A stretch of DNA of 64,000 bases from the NCBI RefSeq assembly GCF_036178845.1, contig NZ_CP108070.1, positions 11,470,001 to 11,534,000 of the forward strand, read 5' to 3'. Position numbers and translations under genes: made by a program. Within the stretch, counting starts at the first letter, position 1, and every line of letters begins with the position of its first letter. The DNA comes from Streptomyces sp. NBC_00271 (GTDB lineage Bacteria > Actinomycetota > Actinomycetes > Streptomycetales > Streptomycetaceae). Shown here one piece after another: positions 1 through 8,845 of the stretch. The notes under the pieces are model-generated. The model was not told the DNA's origin and did not search any database. It saw only the letters and a program-made list of their open reading frames with translations.

Positions 1-1
1 G

Positions 2-565
2 GGGTCCGGCCACGTCGGCGAGGCCGGCGCGAACTTCGACGTCAAGGACTGGATGTCGCTCTACCAGGGCGACCAGCAGCTCGACTGGGGCAACGCCGAG
101 TACCTGCAGGTTCCCGGCCTCGGCGCCGAGCGCCTGCCCTACCGGCTGGTCCTCGACAACGACCGCGGTACCTGGGCCAACCCGTACTCGACGCACACGC
201 TGACCGAGTGGGACTTCACCTCCGCGGTCACCGGCAGCGATGCGGCGGTGTCCCTGCCGCTCATCCAGCTCGACTACGGCGTGGACACCGACAAGTCCGG
301 CCGTGCCGACCGGCACGCCGGCCTGACGGTGACCGCCTCGCACCTGCCGGGCACCACCGCCACCATCGGGAAGCCGACCGTCGAGGTGTCGTACGACGAC
401 GGTGCGACCTGGCAGCGGACCGACCTGAGCCGGTGCGACGACGGATGGCGGACGAACCTGCGCGCGCCGCGGTCCGCCGACTTCGTCACCCTCCGGGTCG
501 GCGCCCGGGACAGCGCGGGCAACACCGTCTCGCAGACGATCACCCGGGCCTTCGGCCTGCGCTGA
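2..565 (+). CDS. S8 serine peptidase, C-terminal part (runs off left edge)
   Basis: The frame is open to the left edge and ends at TGA 563-565, so only about 187 C-terminal residues are present. The tail, with the motif VEVSYDDGATW and an ending around DSAGNTVSQTI, closely resembles the tail of the complete S8 peptidase at 8846-12232 (VSFDEGKTWQS, DAAGNSFKETV). This is the beta-sandwich end seen in large secreted Streptomyces subtilisin-like proteases. No catalytic residues fall inside the window, so protease identity rests on the paralogy. A strong hairpin follows 35 bases after the stop. Paralogy is visible in the sequence; secretion and proteolysis are inferred from the family. Confidence 0.75.
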   Translation, partial: GSGHVGEAGANFDVKDWMSLYQGDQQLDWGNAEYLQVPGLGAERLPYRLVLDNDRGTWANPYSTHTLTEWDFTSAVTGSDAAVSLPLIQLDYGVDTDKSGRADRHAGLTVTASHLPGTTATIGKPTVEVSYDDGATWQRTDLSRCDDGWRTNLRAPRSADFVTLRVGARDSAGNTVSQTITRAFGLR

Positions 566-599
566 CGTCATACCCCGGGAGGTCACCTGGGACAGCACC

Positions 600-636
600 G
601 CGTGGGTGGGACCGCAGCCGGCGGTCCCGCCCACGC
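600..636. terminator. Intrinsic terminator after the S8 gene
   Basis: A 16-bp GC-rich stem with a single G-U wobble (arm GCGTGGGTGGGACCGC) closes on a 5-base loop, just downstream of the S8 stop. The arm sequences can be paired by eye. It lacks a long T-run, as is usual in Streptomyces. Confidence 0.75.
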
Positions 637-645
637 GGCGTTCCC

Positions 646-1005
646 AGTTGTCAGAGGATCTATGAGGACACCTCGTCGCGGAACGGCAAGCGAGTGCTCG
701 TGGACCGCCTGTGGCCCCGCGGAATGAGCAAAGAACGGGCCCACCTGGACGAATGGCTCCGCGACGTGGCGCAGTCGGCGGACCTGCGCCACTGGCACCA
801 CCACGACCAGGAGCGCTTCGCGGAGTTCCGGGATCGCTACATCGGCGAACCGGAGGACGCCGATCACCGGCCAGCCGTGCAGCACCTGCGTGATCTCGCC
901 GCCCACGACAAGGTCACCTTGCTCACCGCCACCAAGGACCTCGGCCACAGTGAGGCCGCCGTGCTCGCCCAGTGGCTCGGCGCCGCCGGCACAGCGAGCC
1001 GCTAG
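646..1005 (+). pseudogene. DUF488 family protein, 5'-truncated
   Basis: The frame encodes a DUF488 domain: RVLVDRLWPRGMSKE near the start, then LDEWLRD, HHDQERFAEFRDRY, and VTLLTATKD near the end. Family members start about 10-15 residues before the RVLVDRLWPRG block with a short beta strand (…RRIYE…). Here QRIYED is present but no ATG, GTG or TTG lies in frame between it and the terminator at 600-636, and the frame simply continues upstream into unrelated sequence. The gene has probably lost its start and been joined right behind the S8 terminator. DUF488 proteins are of uncertain function. A missed non-canonical start is the alternative. Confidence 0.7.
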
Positions 1006-1146
1006 ATCCGTTGCTGCGTCATCCGGCGCCCCTGGCGGACTGCGCGGCAGCAGAGACCCGGTCGTCCGCCACGATCTCCGTCGCGTGAGCGGAGCGAGGC
1101 TGCTGAGGGTCAGCATCTCCAGGCGGAACTGCTGGCCCGCCCAGCG

Positions 1147-2367
1147 CTACGGCGTGGGGGGCTGCTGTGGGGAGCGGAGTACGAGCAGGGTGATCTCGCT
1201 GGGGGCGAAGACGCGGAAGGGCGGGCCCCAGAAGCCGGTGCCACGGCTGGTGTAGAGGAGGGTGCGGGTGCCGTGGTGGCTGAGGCCGGCGAGGGCGGGC
1301 TGGTCGATGCGGACCAGGTGGTGGAAGGGCCAGATCTGGCCGCCGTGGGTGTGGCCGGAGAGTTGGAGGTCGACGCCGCCGGCTGCCGCCCGGTCGACGA
1401 ACTTGGGCTGGTGGGCCAGGAGCAGGACGGGGTGGTCGGGGTCGGCGCCTTGCAGGGCTCCGGCGAGGTGGGCGCGGTGGCCGGCGAGGCCGGAGGATTC
1501 GGCGGTGACGTCGTCCACGCCGGCGACCACGAGGGTGTCGCCGCCGCGTTCGAGTAGTAGATGGCGGTTGCGCAGCGGCTCCCAGCCCAGCTCGTCCATG
1601 AGGTCGACCCAGCCCTGGGCCTCGCTGTAGTACTCGTGGTTGCCGGTGACGTAGACCCGGGCCCGGGTGGCCTGCACGGTGCCGAGTGGGGTGGCCTGGG
1701 CGCGGCGGCGTTCGGCCGTGCCGTCCGCGATGTCTCCGGTGTGGCAGACCAGGTCGGCCTGCAGAGTGTTCACCGTCTCGCAGACCCGCGCCGACCAGCG
1801 GGCGCGGTCGAGCGGGCCGTAGTGGGTGTCGGTGATGAGGACGACGCGCGTGCCGTCCAACCCGGCCCCCAGGCGCGGAAGTTGCACGTCGAGGCGGCGT
1901 ACCCGTGGTACCCGGCGGGCCTCGGCGTACCCCCAGGTGAGCAGCACGGCGGCTGTGCCGAGGACCGCCCAGGTGACGATCCGGGCCCGGTCCTGGCCGT
2001 CGCCGACGCCGGTCACGGTCAGGGCGAGCCGCAGCAGGATGCCGAGCAGGACGGACCAGGTGAACAGGACCCAGATGGTGCCCAGCAGGGTGTCCCCGAG
2101 GATCGCCGCCCAGTCCTGCTGGCGTCGGCCGTGGCCGCGCACCATCGCGAGCGGCATGCCGATCAGGCCGAGGGCGAACAGGGCGGTGCAGGCCAGAGTG
2201 ACAGGGAGCGACCAGTGCTGGCCGGCGTACAGCAGCAGCCAGCAGGGCACGGTCCACAGCAGGACGGGGGCGATCAGGGGGAGGTAGCGCATCAGGCGGT
2301 GCAGTCGGCTCCGCTGGGTCTCGTGCGCTGCGCTGTCGGCGGATCGGGTTTCGCTGGTGTCGGTCAC
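1147..2367 (-). CDS. Membrane-anchored calcineurin-type metallophosphoesterase
   Basis: The predicted 406-aa protein has an N-terminal block of four hydrophobic segments (roughly residues 25-165) and a C-terminal metallophosphoesterase domain. Metal-ligand motifs are in order: DTHYG, GDIADG, GNHEYY, and GHTHGGQIW near residue 350. These are the classic D-x-H, GD, GNHE and GHTH blocks of the YkuE-like family, which hydrolyses phosphoesters at a di-metal centre facing the outside or the membrane. GTG at 2367 was chosen because AAGGAG lies 7 bases upstream. A longer frame to 2463 has no ribosome-binding site. The substrate cannot be told from sequence. The gene appears to be monocistronic. Confidence 0.88.
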   Translation of the reverse strand: MTDTSETRSADSAAHETQRSRLHRLMRYLPLIAPVLLWTVPCWLLLYAGQHWSLPVTLACTALFALGLIGMPLAMVRGHGRRQQDWAAILGDTLLGTIWVLFTWSVLLGILLRLALTVTGVGDGQDRARIVTWAVLGTAAVLLTWGYAEARRVPRVRRLDVQLPRLGAGLDGTRVVLITDTHYGPLDRARWSARVCETVNTLQADLVCHTGDIADGTAERRRAQATPLGTVQATRARVYVTGNHEYYSEAQGWVDLMDELGWEPLRNRHLLLERGGDTLVVAGVDDVTAESSGLAGHRAHLAGALQGADPDHPVLLLAHQPKFVDRAAAGGVDLQLSGHTHGGQIWPFHHLVRIDQPALAGLSHHGTRTLLYTSRGTGFWGPPFRVFAPSEITLLVLRSPQQPPTP

Positions 2368-2507
2368 GCTTCCCCTCCTTGAGCAACCGGGCTGCCGTCG
2401 CGCGCACTTTATCCGGCCGTCTTCGGACCGGTCGGACGGGGTGTTCATGGTGGGCAGCCCCATGCAGCGAAGGGGTCTTTGCCGGGCGGCAAGACTCCGC
2501 TGCGGCG

Positions 2508-2752
2508 GCCGGGGTGCCGATTACTACGGCCCCGGCCCCCGGGGGCTGATCTCGGGCCCCGGGAAAACCCTGTTCGCGCGGGCGGTCGCCGGGAGGCGCA
2601 TGTTCTGGCCGGGCAAGCTCGACCAACCGCACGCCCTGCACTACCTGCCGGATCTCGCGCGGGCACTCGTGATGCCGGCCGACAGCGAGGCGTCATGGGG
2701 ACGGGCGTGGAACCTGCCCTCTCCCAAGCCTCTGACCGGCCGACAGTACGCC
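2508..2752 (+). pseudogene. NAD-dependent epimerase/dehydratase fragment
   Basis: One frame reads DYYGPG, then LDQPHALHYLPDLARAL, WGRAWNLPSP and PLTGRQ. This is the central-to-C-terminal part of a Streptomyces NAD-dependent epimerase family (extended SDR). The NAD-binding N-terminus and the C-terminus are both absent and no start fits. It is an internal fragment left by deletion, lying tail to tail with the lactonase fragment that follows. Confidence 0.6.
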
Positions 2753-2787
2753 GCCGCAGCGGCCCTCGACGGCCGCACGCGCGCTCG

Positions 2788-2958
2788 GGCCCGACAGCGA
2801 ACTGGGCGACGCTGTCGGCTGTGCTGTTGTCGACGTAGAGCCATCGTCCACTGGGGTCGATGACGAAGTTGGTCGGACCGCTCACGCCCTGGCTGGTGTG
2901 GCCGATCAGGGAGAGCATCCCGGTCGGGCGGTCGATCCGGTAGCCGGTGATCGTCCTC
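2788..2958 (-). pseudogene. Lactonase (7-bladed propeller) fragment
   Basis: Reading leftward, the frame gives YRIDRPTGMLSLIG and then PTNFVIDPSGRWLYVDN and SVAQFAVG. This is a typical propeller blade of 6-phosphogluconolactonase-like proteins (lactonase family), where G-Y-x-I-D-x-x-T-G and F-x-x-x-P-x-G-R-W-L-Y recur. Only about 55 residues remain, with no start codon or gene context. Confidence 0.55.
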
Positions 2959-3024
2959 CGACATCCCAGGTCTACGTGCTCTCGACTCGCACCATATTGA
3001 GAGTGTGCGCAGCCTGGCCGGTCT

Positions 3025-4984
3025 CTACCTGCTCCCCGGCCCGTCCTCTCCCGTCCGCTCGCCGTCCGCCGGGCGCGCGGCTGCCCGGTGCATGCGGATC
3101 ACCGCGTACGTCTCGCCGTCTCTCGGCGGCCGCGTCCATGAACGGGTGGTGAATGTGTGCAGCCGCCCGTTCACGATGGCATGACGCGGCAGACAGGCAG
3201 CGAACTCCCCGGCCACCGCTTCCAGCAGTGACCGTTCCGCCCCGGCGCTGTCCTCCAGGTCACTGAAGAACCGGCTCGGGTCCAGCGCCCGCGGTATCTC
3301 CCCGCTCTGCCGGATCTCTCCGTCCACGTACGTGAATGCGTACTGCTCGGCACCGTCTCGCGCCACCGAAAGGTGGAAGAACGGTTCCCCGTGCCATGTC
3401 CTCAGGCCGCTCCACACCACCACCGCACGGGTGCCCGCGCTGGCGGCCGCGGCCGGGGAGACGAACCGACGCTGGTCGAACGGGGCGGGATCGCCGTCGA
3501 AGGCGAAGCTCCAACCGGTGCCGGCCCGGCCGACCGCCATGAGAGCCCTGTCGTCGTAGGACGAGAACTCCCTCTGGTTGTCCAGCGATCTGCGGCGCGC
3601 CTCCCAGAGCGTCGTGGGTTCATTCAGCACGGTGCCGTCCCCGTCCCCGTCCGCGAGACGTCCGGGCAACTCCTCCGGCTCGACCCCCTCCACCAGGACG
3701 AACCGGTAGGACGTGCGGTTGTTGCCCGGGTCCGGCGCCGCTAGCCACGCCAGGTCGCTCGGGTCGAGCCCGGCCGTCGGCCTCGGTGCCTCACCCGCCT
3801 GCCCGCCCCTCGGCGTGGACAGCAGCTCCCGGCCCCGCTCCGGGGTCAGCAGCGGCCCGAGCACCGGGTTCGGCCACCCACCCCAGCGGCGCCAGGTGGT
3901 CCGGTCCCAGCGGCTTCCACAGGGGCAGAGCATCTATCAGCGTCCGCCATGCCCCGTCGGTGTCTCCCCACCGCGCCAGCTCCCGGGCCCGCTCGACCCC
4001 CTCCCCGAACGGTCCGGCCGCCGAGTACCGGTACGTGCCGTTCCTCACCTGATCCAGCGCCGCGTAAGCCAGCGACACCACGTCGTCGTCGGCGCCCCGC
4101 AGATGGAACGTCAGTGTGGAGTCGTCCCGGTACGAGTGCGCCGCGTGCTCGGCGACCAGCGGTGGCAGCAGCTCGGGTGCGTAATGCGGGTCCGTCACCA
4201 GGTCGTCGAAGTACACCATGTAGGTCTGTCCGAGCAGGCGGCGTATCTGGTCGCCCAGCCCTGCGGCCCGCGGCCTGCCGTACTCCTTGGCCTCGTCCAG
4301 CGTCTTCACGGCCCGTTCCCAGCCGCCGCGCAGCACCTCCAGCCGGGCCTCCTCCACCAGGGCGTCCAGCTCTCGCGTCGTGTCGTTGGCGAACACCGGC
4401 TCCCCGTCGCTCCGGTGCGCCCGCAGGCTGTGGAGCTCCCGGTACATGTCCCGCATGAACTCAAGGAAGTTCGTGTGCCGCTCGGGCGGCGCGGCCCGCC
4501 AGCTCGCCCACGTGTACACGGCCCACTCACCGTCCTCGTCCGCGTCTTCGGGATCCATGAGGACGTGGGTGATGTCGGACTCGACGTCGAGCTGCAGCCC
4601 GCGCCGCCAGATGTCCGCCTCCCGCCGCTCCTCGGGCCCGGCGTCCTCGTCCAGGTACTCCTCGAACATGTCCGCGAGTCCTGACTCGTTGTTGTGCCAG
4701 TGGGCGTCCTCGGTCCCCGCCAGCAGCCACACGAACCCGCCCGCGTGCCGCCACCCGTCGCTGACCTTGAGGAACTCCCGGTACGACGGGGGCATCCGTC
4801 GACCGAGACGCTCCTCCATGGCCGCGATCCGCTCCGTGGACGCGGGCGGGAACCCCAGCCACCGCGCTTGCCGGGCGGTCTCGTCGTCCTCTCCCCGCGT
4901 CTCGCCGTCCGGCAGGGAATCCGCCCACTCCCCGCTCCACTTGAGCAGGAAGGACCGCCAGTCGAATGCCGTGGTGTCCGTCAT
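3025..4984 (-). pseudogene. SMI1/KNR4 family protein, frameshifted
   Basis: The gene starts at ATG 4984 (MTDTTAFDWRSFLLKW) and carries a SMI1/KNR4 domain in its first 200 residues (RRMPPSYREFLKVSDGWR, then a DMFEEYL acidic stretch). Coding is good down to about 3870, where the frame ends in a GA-rich tail closing at 3791. The family-like continuation (PVLGPLLTPERGRELL…) is in another frame and runs to 3025. Removing one base in GGGTTCGG at about 3866-3873 would restore GWVADPVLGPLL and give a product of about 652 residues. SMI1/KNR4 proteins often act as immunity proteins to polymorphic toxins, but no toxin gene is adjacent. A sequencing error is the alternative explanation. Confidence 0.8.
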
Positions 4985-5273
4985 GCGCCCGATGCTGCCA
5001 CTCACCACTGACAGTGCTCCGTTGCTTGCTGCGGCCGACAGGACCCTTTTGTACGCGACCGGCCTGGCAGGCTGTGCCAGCGTGCTCGCGCCCTGTTTGG
5101 TCGATGGAGAAGTCGGCGAACTCCACGTCGGTGAAGGCGATCCCAAGGCCGTGAGCTCGTCTACCTCCGTCCCGCAAGTTGGCGTGCCCCAGTGCACGTG
5201 CGAGGCACCATCTGCTGTTCGCCGTCCGGCGTCCCGGGCGGCGAACAGCTCTCGCGCGCCGGGCAGCGGCCGG

Positions 5274-6737
5274 TCAGGGTGTCTGCGGCAGAGCCAGCCC
5301 CGTCGCCTCGGCTTCCTTCGGCGCGACGGGTCCCGTCCGCTCGGGGCCCTGGCCCCGCCCTCGGCTGAGCTGCGCCCCGACCGCCGAGGTCACCAGGCTC
5401 AGCGCCGCGGCCGTGTACCAGACGACCCGGAAGTCGTGGTGCGAGGTGGCGTCGACATGGGAGCCGACGACCGCGACCAGGACGGCGACGCCGATCGTGG
5501 CCGAGATCTGGCGCACTGAGTTGACCAGCGCCGAACCGGTCGCCGCACGGTGTCCCGGTACCGCGTGCACGCCGGCGGCCACCAGTGTGCCCAGGGCCAG
5601 GCCCACTCCCGCACCGGTCAGCAGCTGGCTGGGCAGCAGCTCACTCACGTAGTCCGGTGTGACCGACGCGAAGATCGCGAACCAGACCATGCCACCGGCG
5701 AACAGCACGCCGCCCGCCGCGATCAGCGGTCCCTGCCCAAAGCGCTGCGCGGCGCGGGTGGTCAGCACGGTGACGACGGGCACGAGCGCGGGGCCGGGGG
5801 CCAGAGCGAGACCGGTGCGCAGCGCGCTCCAGTGCCAGACCTCCTGACACCACAGCACGTTCGACAGCAGCATGATCGCGAAGGCCACGCCGAACAGGAG
5901 GCTGCCCGCGTTCGCCGCACCGAAGCGCGGCAACCGCAGCAGGTCCAGCTCGAACAGCGGACGGGGGTGCCGCAGGGACCGGAGCACGAACGCGGCGCCG
6001 CCAATCACGGCGACAGCCAGCAGCAGTAGGGTCTCGCCGCTCGTCCAGCCCTGGTCGGGTGCCTGCACCAGCGCCCCGGACAGCGACGCGATCGAGACGA
6101 TGACCAGCAGGGCGCCGAGGAGGTCGGGCAGCGGCCCGGTCTCCCGCGCGGCCGGCTTCGGCAGCGCGGATCGGCCGACGACGAGCGCCGCGATGCCGAT
6201 GGGCAAGTTGACGGCGAAGACCCACCGCCAGTCCACCTCGGTCAGCAGGCCACCGGCGACGGGCCCGGCGGCCGCGGCGAGTCCGCCGACCCCGGCCCAG
6301 CCGCGGGTGGCTTGGGTGCGGCGCTCGGCCGGCACCGCCGCCAGCAGCAGGGCCAGGGAGGTCGGGATCTGGGCCGACGCCCCTACGGCCTGCACCACCC
6401 GGGCCACGATGAGGGTTCCCAGGTTCGGGGCCAGGGCACAGCCCAGCGACGCGAGCGTGAAGACGGCGATCCCGGCGAGGAAGACCGGCCGCTGCCCTAT
6501 GCGGTCACCGGCACGCCCGGCCACCACCAGCAGCGCGGCGAAGGTGATCGCGTAGGCGTTGAGGACCCAGGACAGCGATCCGAGGTCCGCCGCGCCGCCG
6601 CCTCCGGAGAAGTCCTCTCCCATGGCGGGCAGCGCGACGTTGACGATCAGCAGATCCAGGTTGGTCATGAAGACGGCCACCAGGACGACTGCGGCGGCCG
6701 TCCGAGGGTGCTTTGAAAACCGAAGCAGCGTGGACAT
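5274..6737 (-). CDS. MFS drug-efflux-type transporter (DHA2-like)
   Basis: The 487-aa protein has about 14 hydrophobic segments, as expected for the 14-helix DHA2 drug:H+ antiporter family. It has the loop 2-3 motif GRAGDRIGQRPVFLAG (MFS motif A) and a helix 5 stretch GPVAGGLLTEVDWRWVFAVN (motif C followed by the family W-R-W-V-F). ATG 6737 is taken as the start; a TTG 12 bases upstream is possible. It is transcribed away from an HxlR regulator with a palindromic operator between them, so it is probably repressed by that regulator and induced by a toxic compound or redox signal. The substrate is unknown. Confidence 0.88.
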   Translation of the reverse strand: MSTLLRFSKHPRTAAAVVLVAVFMTNLDLLIVNVALPAMGEDFSGGGGAADLGSLSWVLNAYAITFAALLVVAGRAGDRIGQRPVFLAGIAVFTLASLGCALAPNLGTLIVARVVQAVGASAQIPTSLALLLAAVPAERRTQATRGWAGVGGLAAAAGPVAGGLLTEVDWRWVFAVNLPIGIAALVVGRSALPKPAARETGPLPDLLGALLVIVSIASLSGALVQAPDQGWTSGETLLLLAVAVIGGAAFVLRSLRHPRPLFELDLLRLPRFGAANAGSLLFGVAFAIMLLSNVLWCQEVWHWSALRTGLALAPGPALVPVVTVLTTRAAQRFGQGPLIAAGGVLFAGGMVWFAIFASVTPDYVSELLPSQLLTGAGVGLALGTLVAAGVHAVPGHRAATGSALVNSVRQISATIGVAVLVAVVGSHVDATSHHDFRVVWYTAAALSLVTSAVGAQLSRGRGQGPERTGPVAPKEAEATGLALPQTP

Positions 6738-6758
6738 GATGCAACCCAAACACAGGGT

Positions 6759-6775
6759 GGTTTGGAAATCAAACC
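6759..6775. promoter_or_regulatory. Inverted-repeat operator between MFS and HxlR genes
   Basis: The sequence GGTTTGGAAATCAAACC is a perfect 6-bp inverted repeat with a 5-base spacer in the 59-base divergent gap. HxlR regulators bind such short palindromes in divergent promoters, so this is the likely operator for both genes. Assignment to this regulator is inference. Confidence 0.6.
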
Positions 6776-6796
6776 CTGCCGGGTGATACTGGGAAA

Positions 6797-7276
6797 GTGA
6801 CCACGCTTATCGACCCCCGGGACATGGCGGGGCGCCCCTGCTCCCTCGCCGCGGCCCTCCAGATCATCGGTGACCGCTGGGCCCTGCCGGCGATCCGCGA
6901 GGTCATGCTCGGCAACCACCGCTTCCGGCAGATCGCCAGAAACACCGGCGCTCCCACGGACCGGCTCGCCGCGCGCCTGAAGGCGCTGGTGGAGAGCGGC
7001 GTCCTCGAACGGCGCCCGCTGCCGGACGATGCCCGCTACAGCGGCTACTACCTGACGGAGGCCGGGCGCGACCTGGGGGCCATCACCCGCGAGCTGATCG
7101 GCTGGGGCGACCGCTGGGTCGTCACCGCACCGCCCGCCCGGATCCGGCACCGGGATCACGACCTCGTCACCCACACGGTGTGCGAGACCTGCGGCGAGCG
7201 GGTCCATGGCGAAGATGTCCACCGGGACGACCTCGTGCCCGGCTGGGACCAGTCGGGCCCGGTGACGACCCCGTAG
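6797..7276 (+). CDS. HxlR family transcriptional regulator
   Basis: The 159-aa protein opens with PCSLAAALQIIGDRWALPAIREV, the hallmark HxlR start (C-S-x-x-x-x-L-x-x-I-G-x-R-W). A winged helix follows (HRFRQIARNTGAPTDRLAARLKALVESGVLERRPL, then YYLTEAGRDL). The C-terminus carries VCETCGERV, and together with the early Cys this hints at redox or metal sensing, as in some HxlR members. GTG 6797 is nearly leaderless behind GGGAAA; ATG 6824 is the alternative. It is divergent from the MFS exporter, which is the probable target. Confidence 0.88.
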   Translation: MTTLIDPRDMAGRPCSLAAALQIIGDRWALPAIREVMLGNHRFRQIARNTGAPTDRLAARLKALVESGVLERRPLPDDARYSGYYLTEAGRDLGAITRELIGWGDRWVVTAPPARIRHRDHDLVTHTVCETCGERVHGEDVHRDDLVPGWDQSGPVTTP

Positions 7277-7313
7277 ACCGAACGGCCCCACCTCGGCGAA
7301 ATGAAGGTCCGGC

Positions 7314-7513
7314 ATGATCAACGGCGCCCACGTCATCCTCTACGGCCAGGACGCGGAGGCCGACCGCGCCTTCATCCGCACTGCGCGCGGGGCGTCCAGA
7401 TCACTCACCCGGTCAGCGAACAGCGCTGGGGCAGGCTGACGGCGGTGCGTCTGCCCAGTGGCGCCGAACTGCCGCTGTACGAACCTCGCCACCCCGTGGC
7501 CCACAGTCTGTGA
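7314..7513 (+). pseudogene. VOC (glyoxalase-like) protein with internal deletion
   Basis: ATG 7314 begins MINGAHVILYGQDAEADRAFIR, a normal VOC-domain N-terminus. About 20 bases later, in a different frame, comes RGVQITHPVSEQRWGRLTAV…LYEPRHP ending in TGA 7511-7513, which is the C-terminal beta strand and tail of the same family. About 60-65 middle residues are missing, including most metal ligands. The gene has therefore suffered an out-of-frame internal deletion. Confidence 0.7.
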
Positions 7514-7704
7514 CACTTGAGCGGCCCGCCCGGGGGCCACCGGATGTGCTGACGGCACCGCCCCGTCATCGGTGAACCAGATCGCCGGTGACAACCGTCG
7601 CGGTGCCTGGTCGCAGGGGCTGGGGGAATCATCCGCCGGGACGACCGCGTTTCCCCCGCGGAAACCCGGGCGGAGGCGGCCCGGATGCTGAGAAAGGTGG
7701 CGAC

Positions 7705-8703
7705 ATGCTGGAGACGGTGGGCCTGACGGCCGACGAGAGCGAGGCGTACCGCCTTCTGGTCGCCACCGGGACGGCGTCCGCTCAGGACATCTCCGGCCGC
7801 TCGGCCCTCGACGTCGTGACCGCGCGGCGGCTGCTGCGCGCGCTGGAGCACAAGGGCCTGGCGTCGGTGGCCGAGGACAGTCCCGAATGGTTCACGGCCG
7901 TGCCGCCGCAGGTGGCCCTCATGCCCCGGCTCCAACGCCACTTCGACGCCCTGGAACAGACCCGGGCCGCCGTCTACGAACTGGCGGAGACACACCGCCG
8001 CAGCGCATGGGCCCGGAGCACGGGCGAGGCCGTCGAGATCATCACCGGCGCTGCGGCGCTGCGCCAGCATCTGCGCCAGCTCCAGCACGGTGCCGACCGC
8101 GAGATGATGTGGTTCGTGAAGGCCCAGTACGTGGCCATGTCCCCGGAGAGCAATCAGGAGGAGTTCGACGCGCTGGACCGGGGCGTGCTCTACAGGGCCC
8201 TGTACGAGCAGGCGTACTTCGACGACCCCGACGCGGTGGACTACGTCGTCAAGGGCGTGTGCGCCGGAGAGGTCGCCCGGGCGGTGCCCCTCCTGCCGCT
8301 GCGGATGGCGATCGCCGACCGCTCGGTGGCCATCCTGCCGCTGGCTGCCTCGGGCACGTCCCGCAACCCCCGGGAATTGCGCGCCGCGGTGGTGCGGGAG
8401 AGCAGCCTGCTGGAGGCGCTCATCGCCCTGTTCGAACACCACTGGGAGATCGGTGCCCCGCTCCGGGTGACCGAGGAGGGCCAGATCGGCGGCGCCGGCA
8501 CCACGGATGCCGCCTCGCCGGTAGGGGAGGACCGGCACCTGCTCTCCCTGATGGTCGCCGGCATGACGGACGAGGCGATAGCCGGACAGCTGCGGGTCAG
8601 CAAGCGCACCGTCCAGCGGCGCATCCAGGGCCTGATGAGCATGGCGGGCGTCGCGACCCGTATGCAGCTGGGCTGGCACGCGGCCCGCCGTGACTGGCTC
8701 TGA
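7705..8703 (+). CDS. LuxR-type HTH regulator with TrmB-like N-terminus
   Basis: This 332-aa protein has a winged-helix-like N-terminal segment (residues 1-60, ending in LLRALEHKGLASV) and a central effector-like region with VEIITGAAALRQHLRQL. The C-terminal LuxR HTH is DRHLLSLMVAGMTDEAIAG…RVSKRTVQRRIQGLM. ATG 7705 follows AAAGGTGG. In Streptomyces, regulators of this architecture commonly sit beside large S8 peptidase genes, and here the convergent neighbour is such a gene, so it may control that or a similar exported enzyme. The two genes share a hairpin at 8732-8763. Confidence 0.82.
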   Translation: MLETVGLTADESEAYRLLVATGTASAQDISGRSALDVVTARRLLRALEHKGLASVAEDSPEWFTAVPPQVALMPRLQRHFDALEQTRAAVYELAETHRRSAWARSTGEAVEIITGAAALRQHLRQLQHGADREMMWFVKAQYVAMSPESNQEEFDALDRGVLYRALYEQAYFDDPDAVDYVVKGVCAGEVARAVPLLPLRMAIADRSVAILPLAASGTSRNPRELRAAVVRESSLLEALIALFEHHWEIGAPLRVTEEGQIGGAGTTDAASPVGEDRHLLSLMVAGMTDEAIAGQLRVSKRTVQRRIQGLMSMAGVATRMQLGWHAARRDWL

Positions 8704-8731
8704 GCACGACGGGCGCCGCAACGCACACGAA

Positions 8732-8763
8732 CAGGGCCCACCGGATGTGTCCGGCGGGCCCTG
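8732..8763. terminator. Bidirectional terminator
   Basis: A 14-bp stem with one mismatch (CAGGGCCCACCGGA against its partner) encloses a TGTG loop between the convergent regulator and S8 peptidase genes. Confidence 0.75.
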
Positions 8764-8845
8764 TCTCCGTTCGTCCGGCCGCTGCGCCGGGCTGCGCCAC
8801 TGGCGGAAGCAGTTGCTCGAGGACGTGACTGCTCCGCGAAGGCGG

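Noticed and set aside
1019..2641. A 540-codon minus-strand open frame in another frame of the metallophosphoesterase
   Set aside because: It is Pro/Arg-rich shadow; the metal-binding motifs lie in the other frame.
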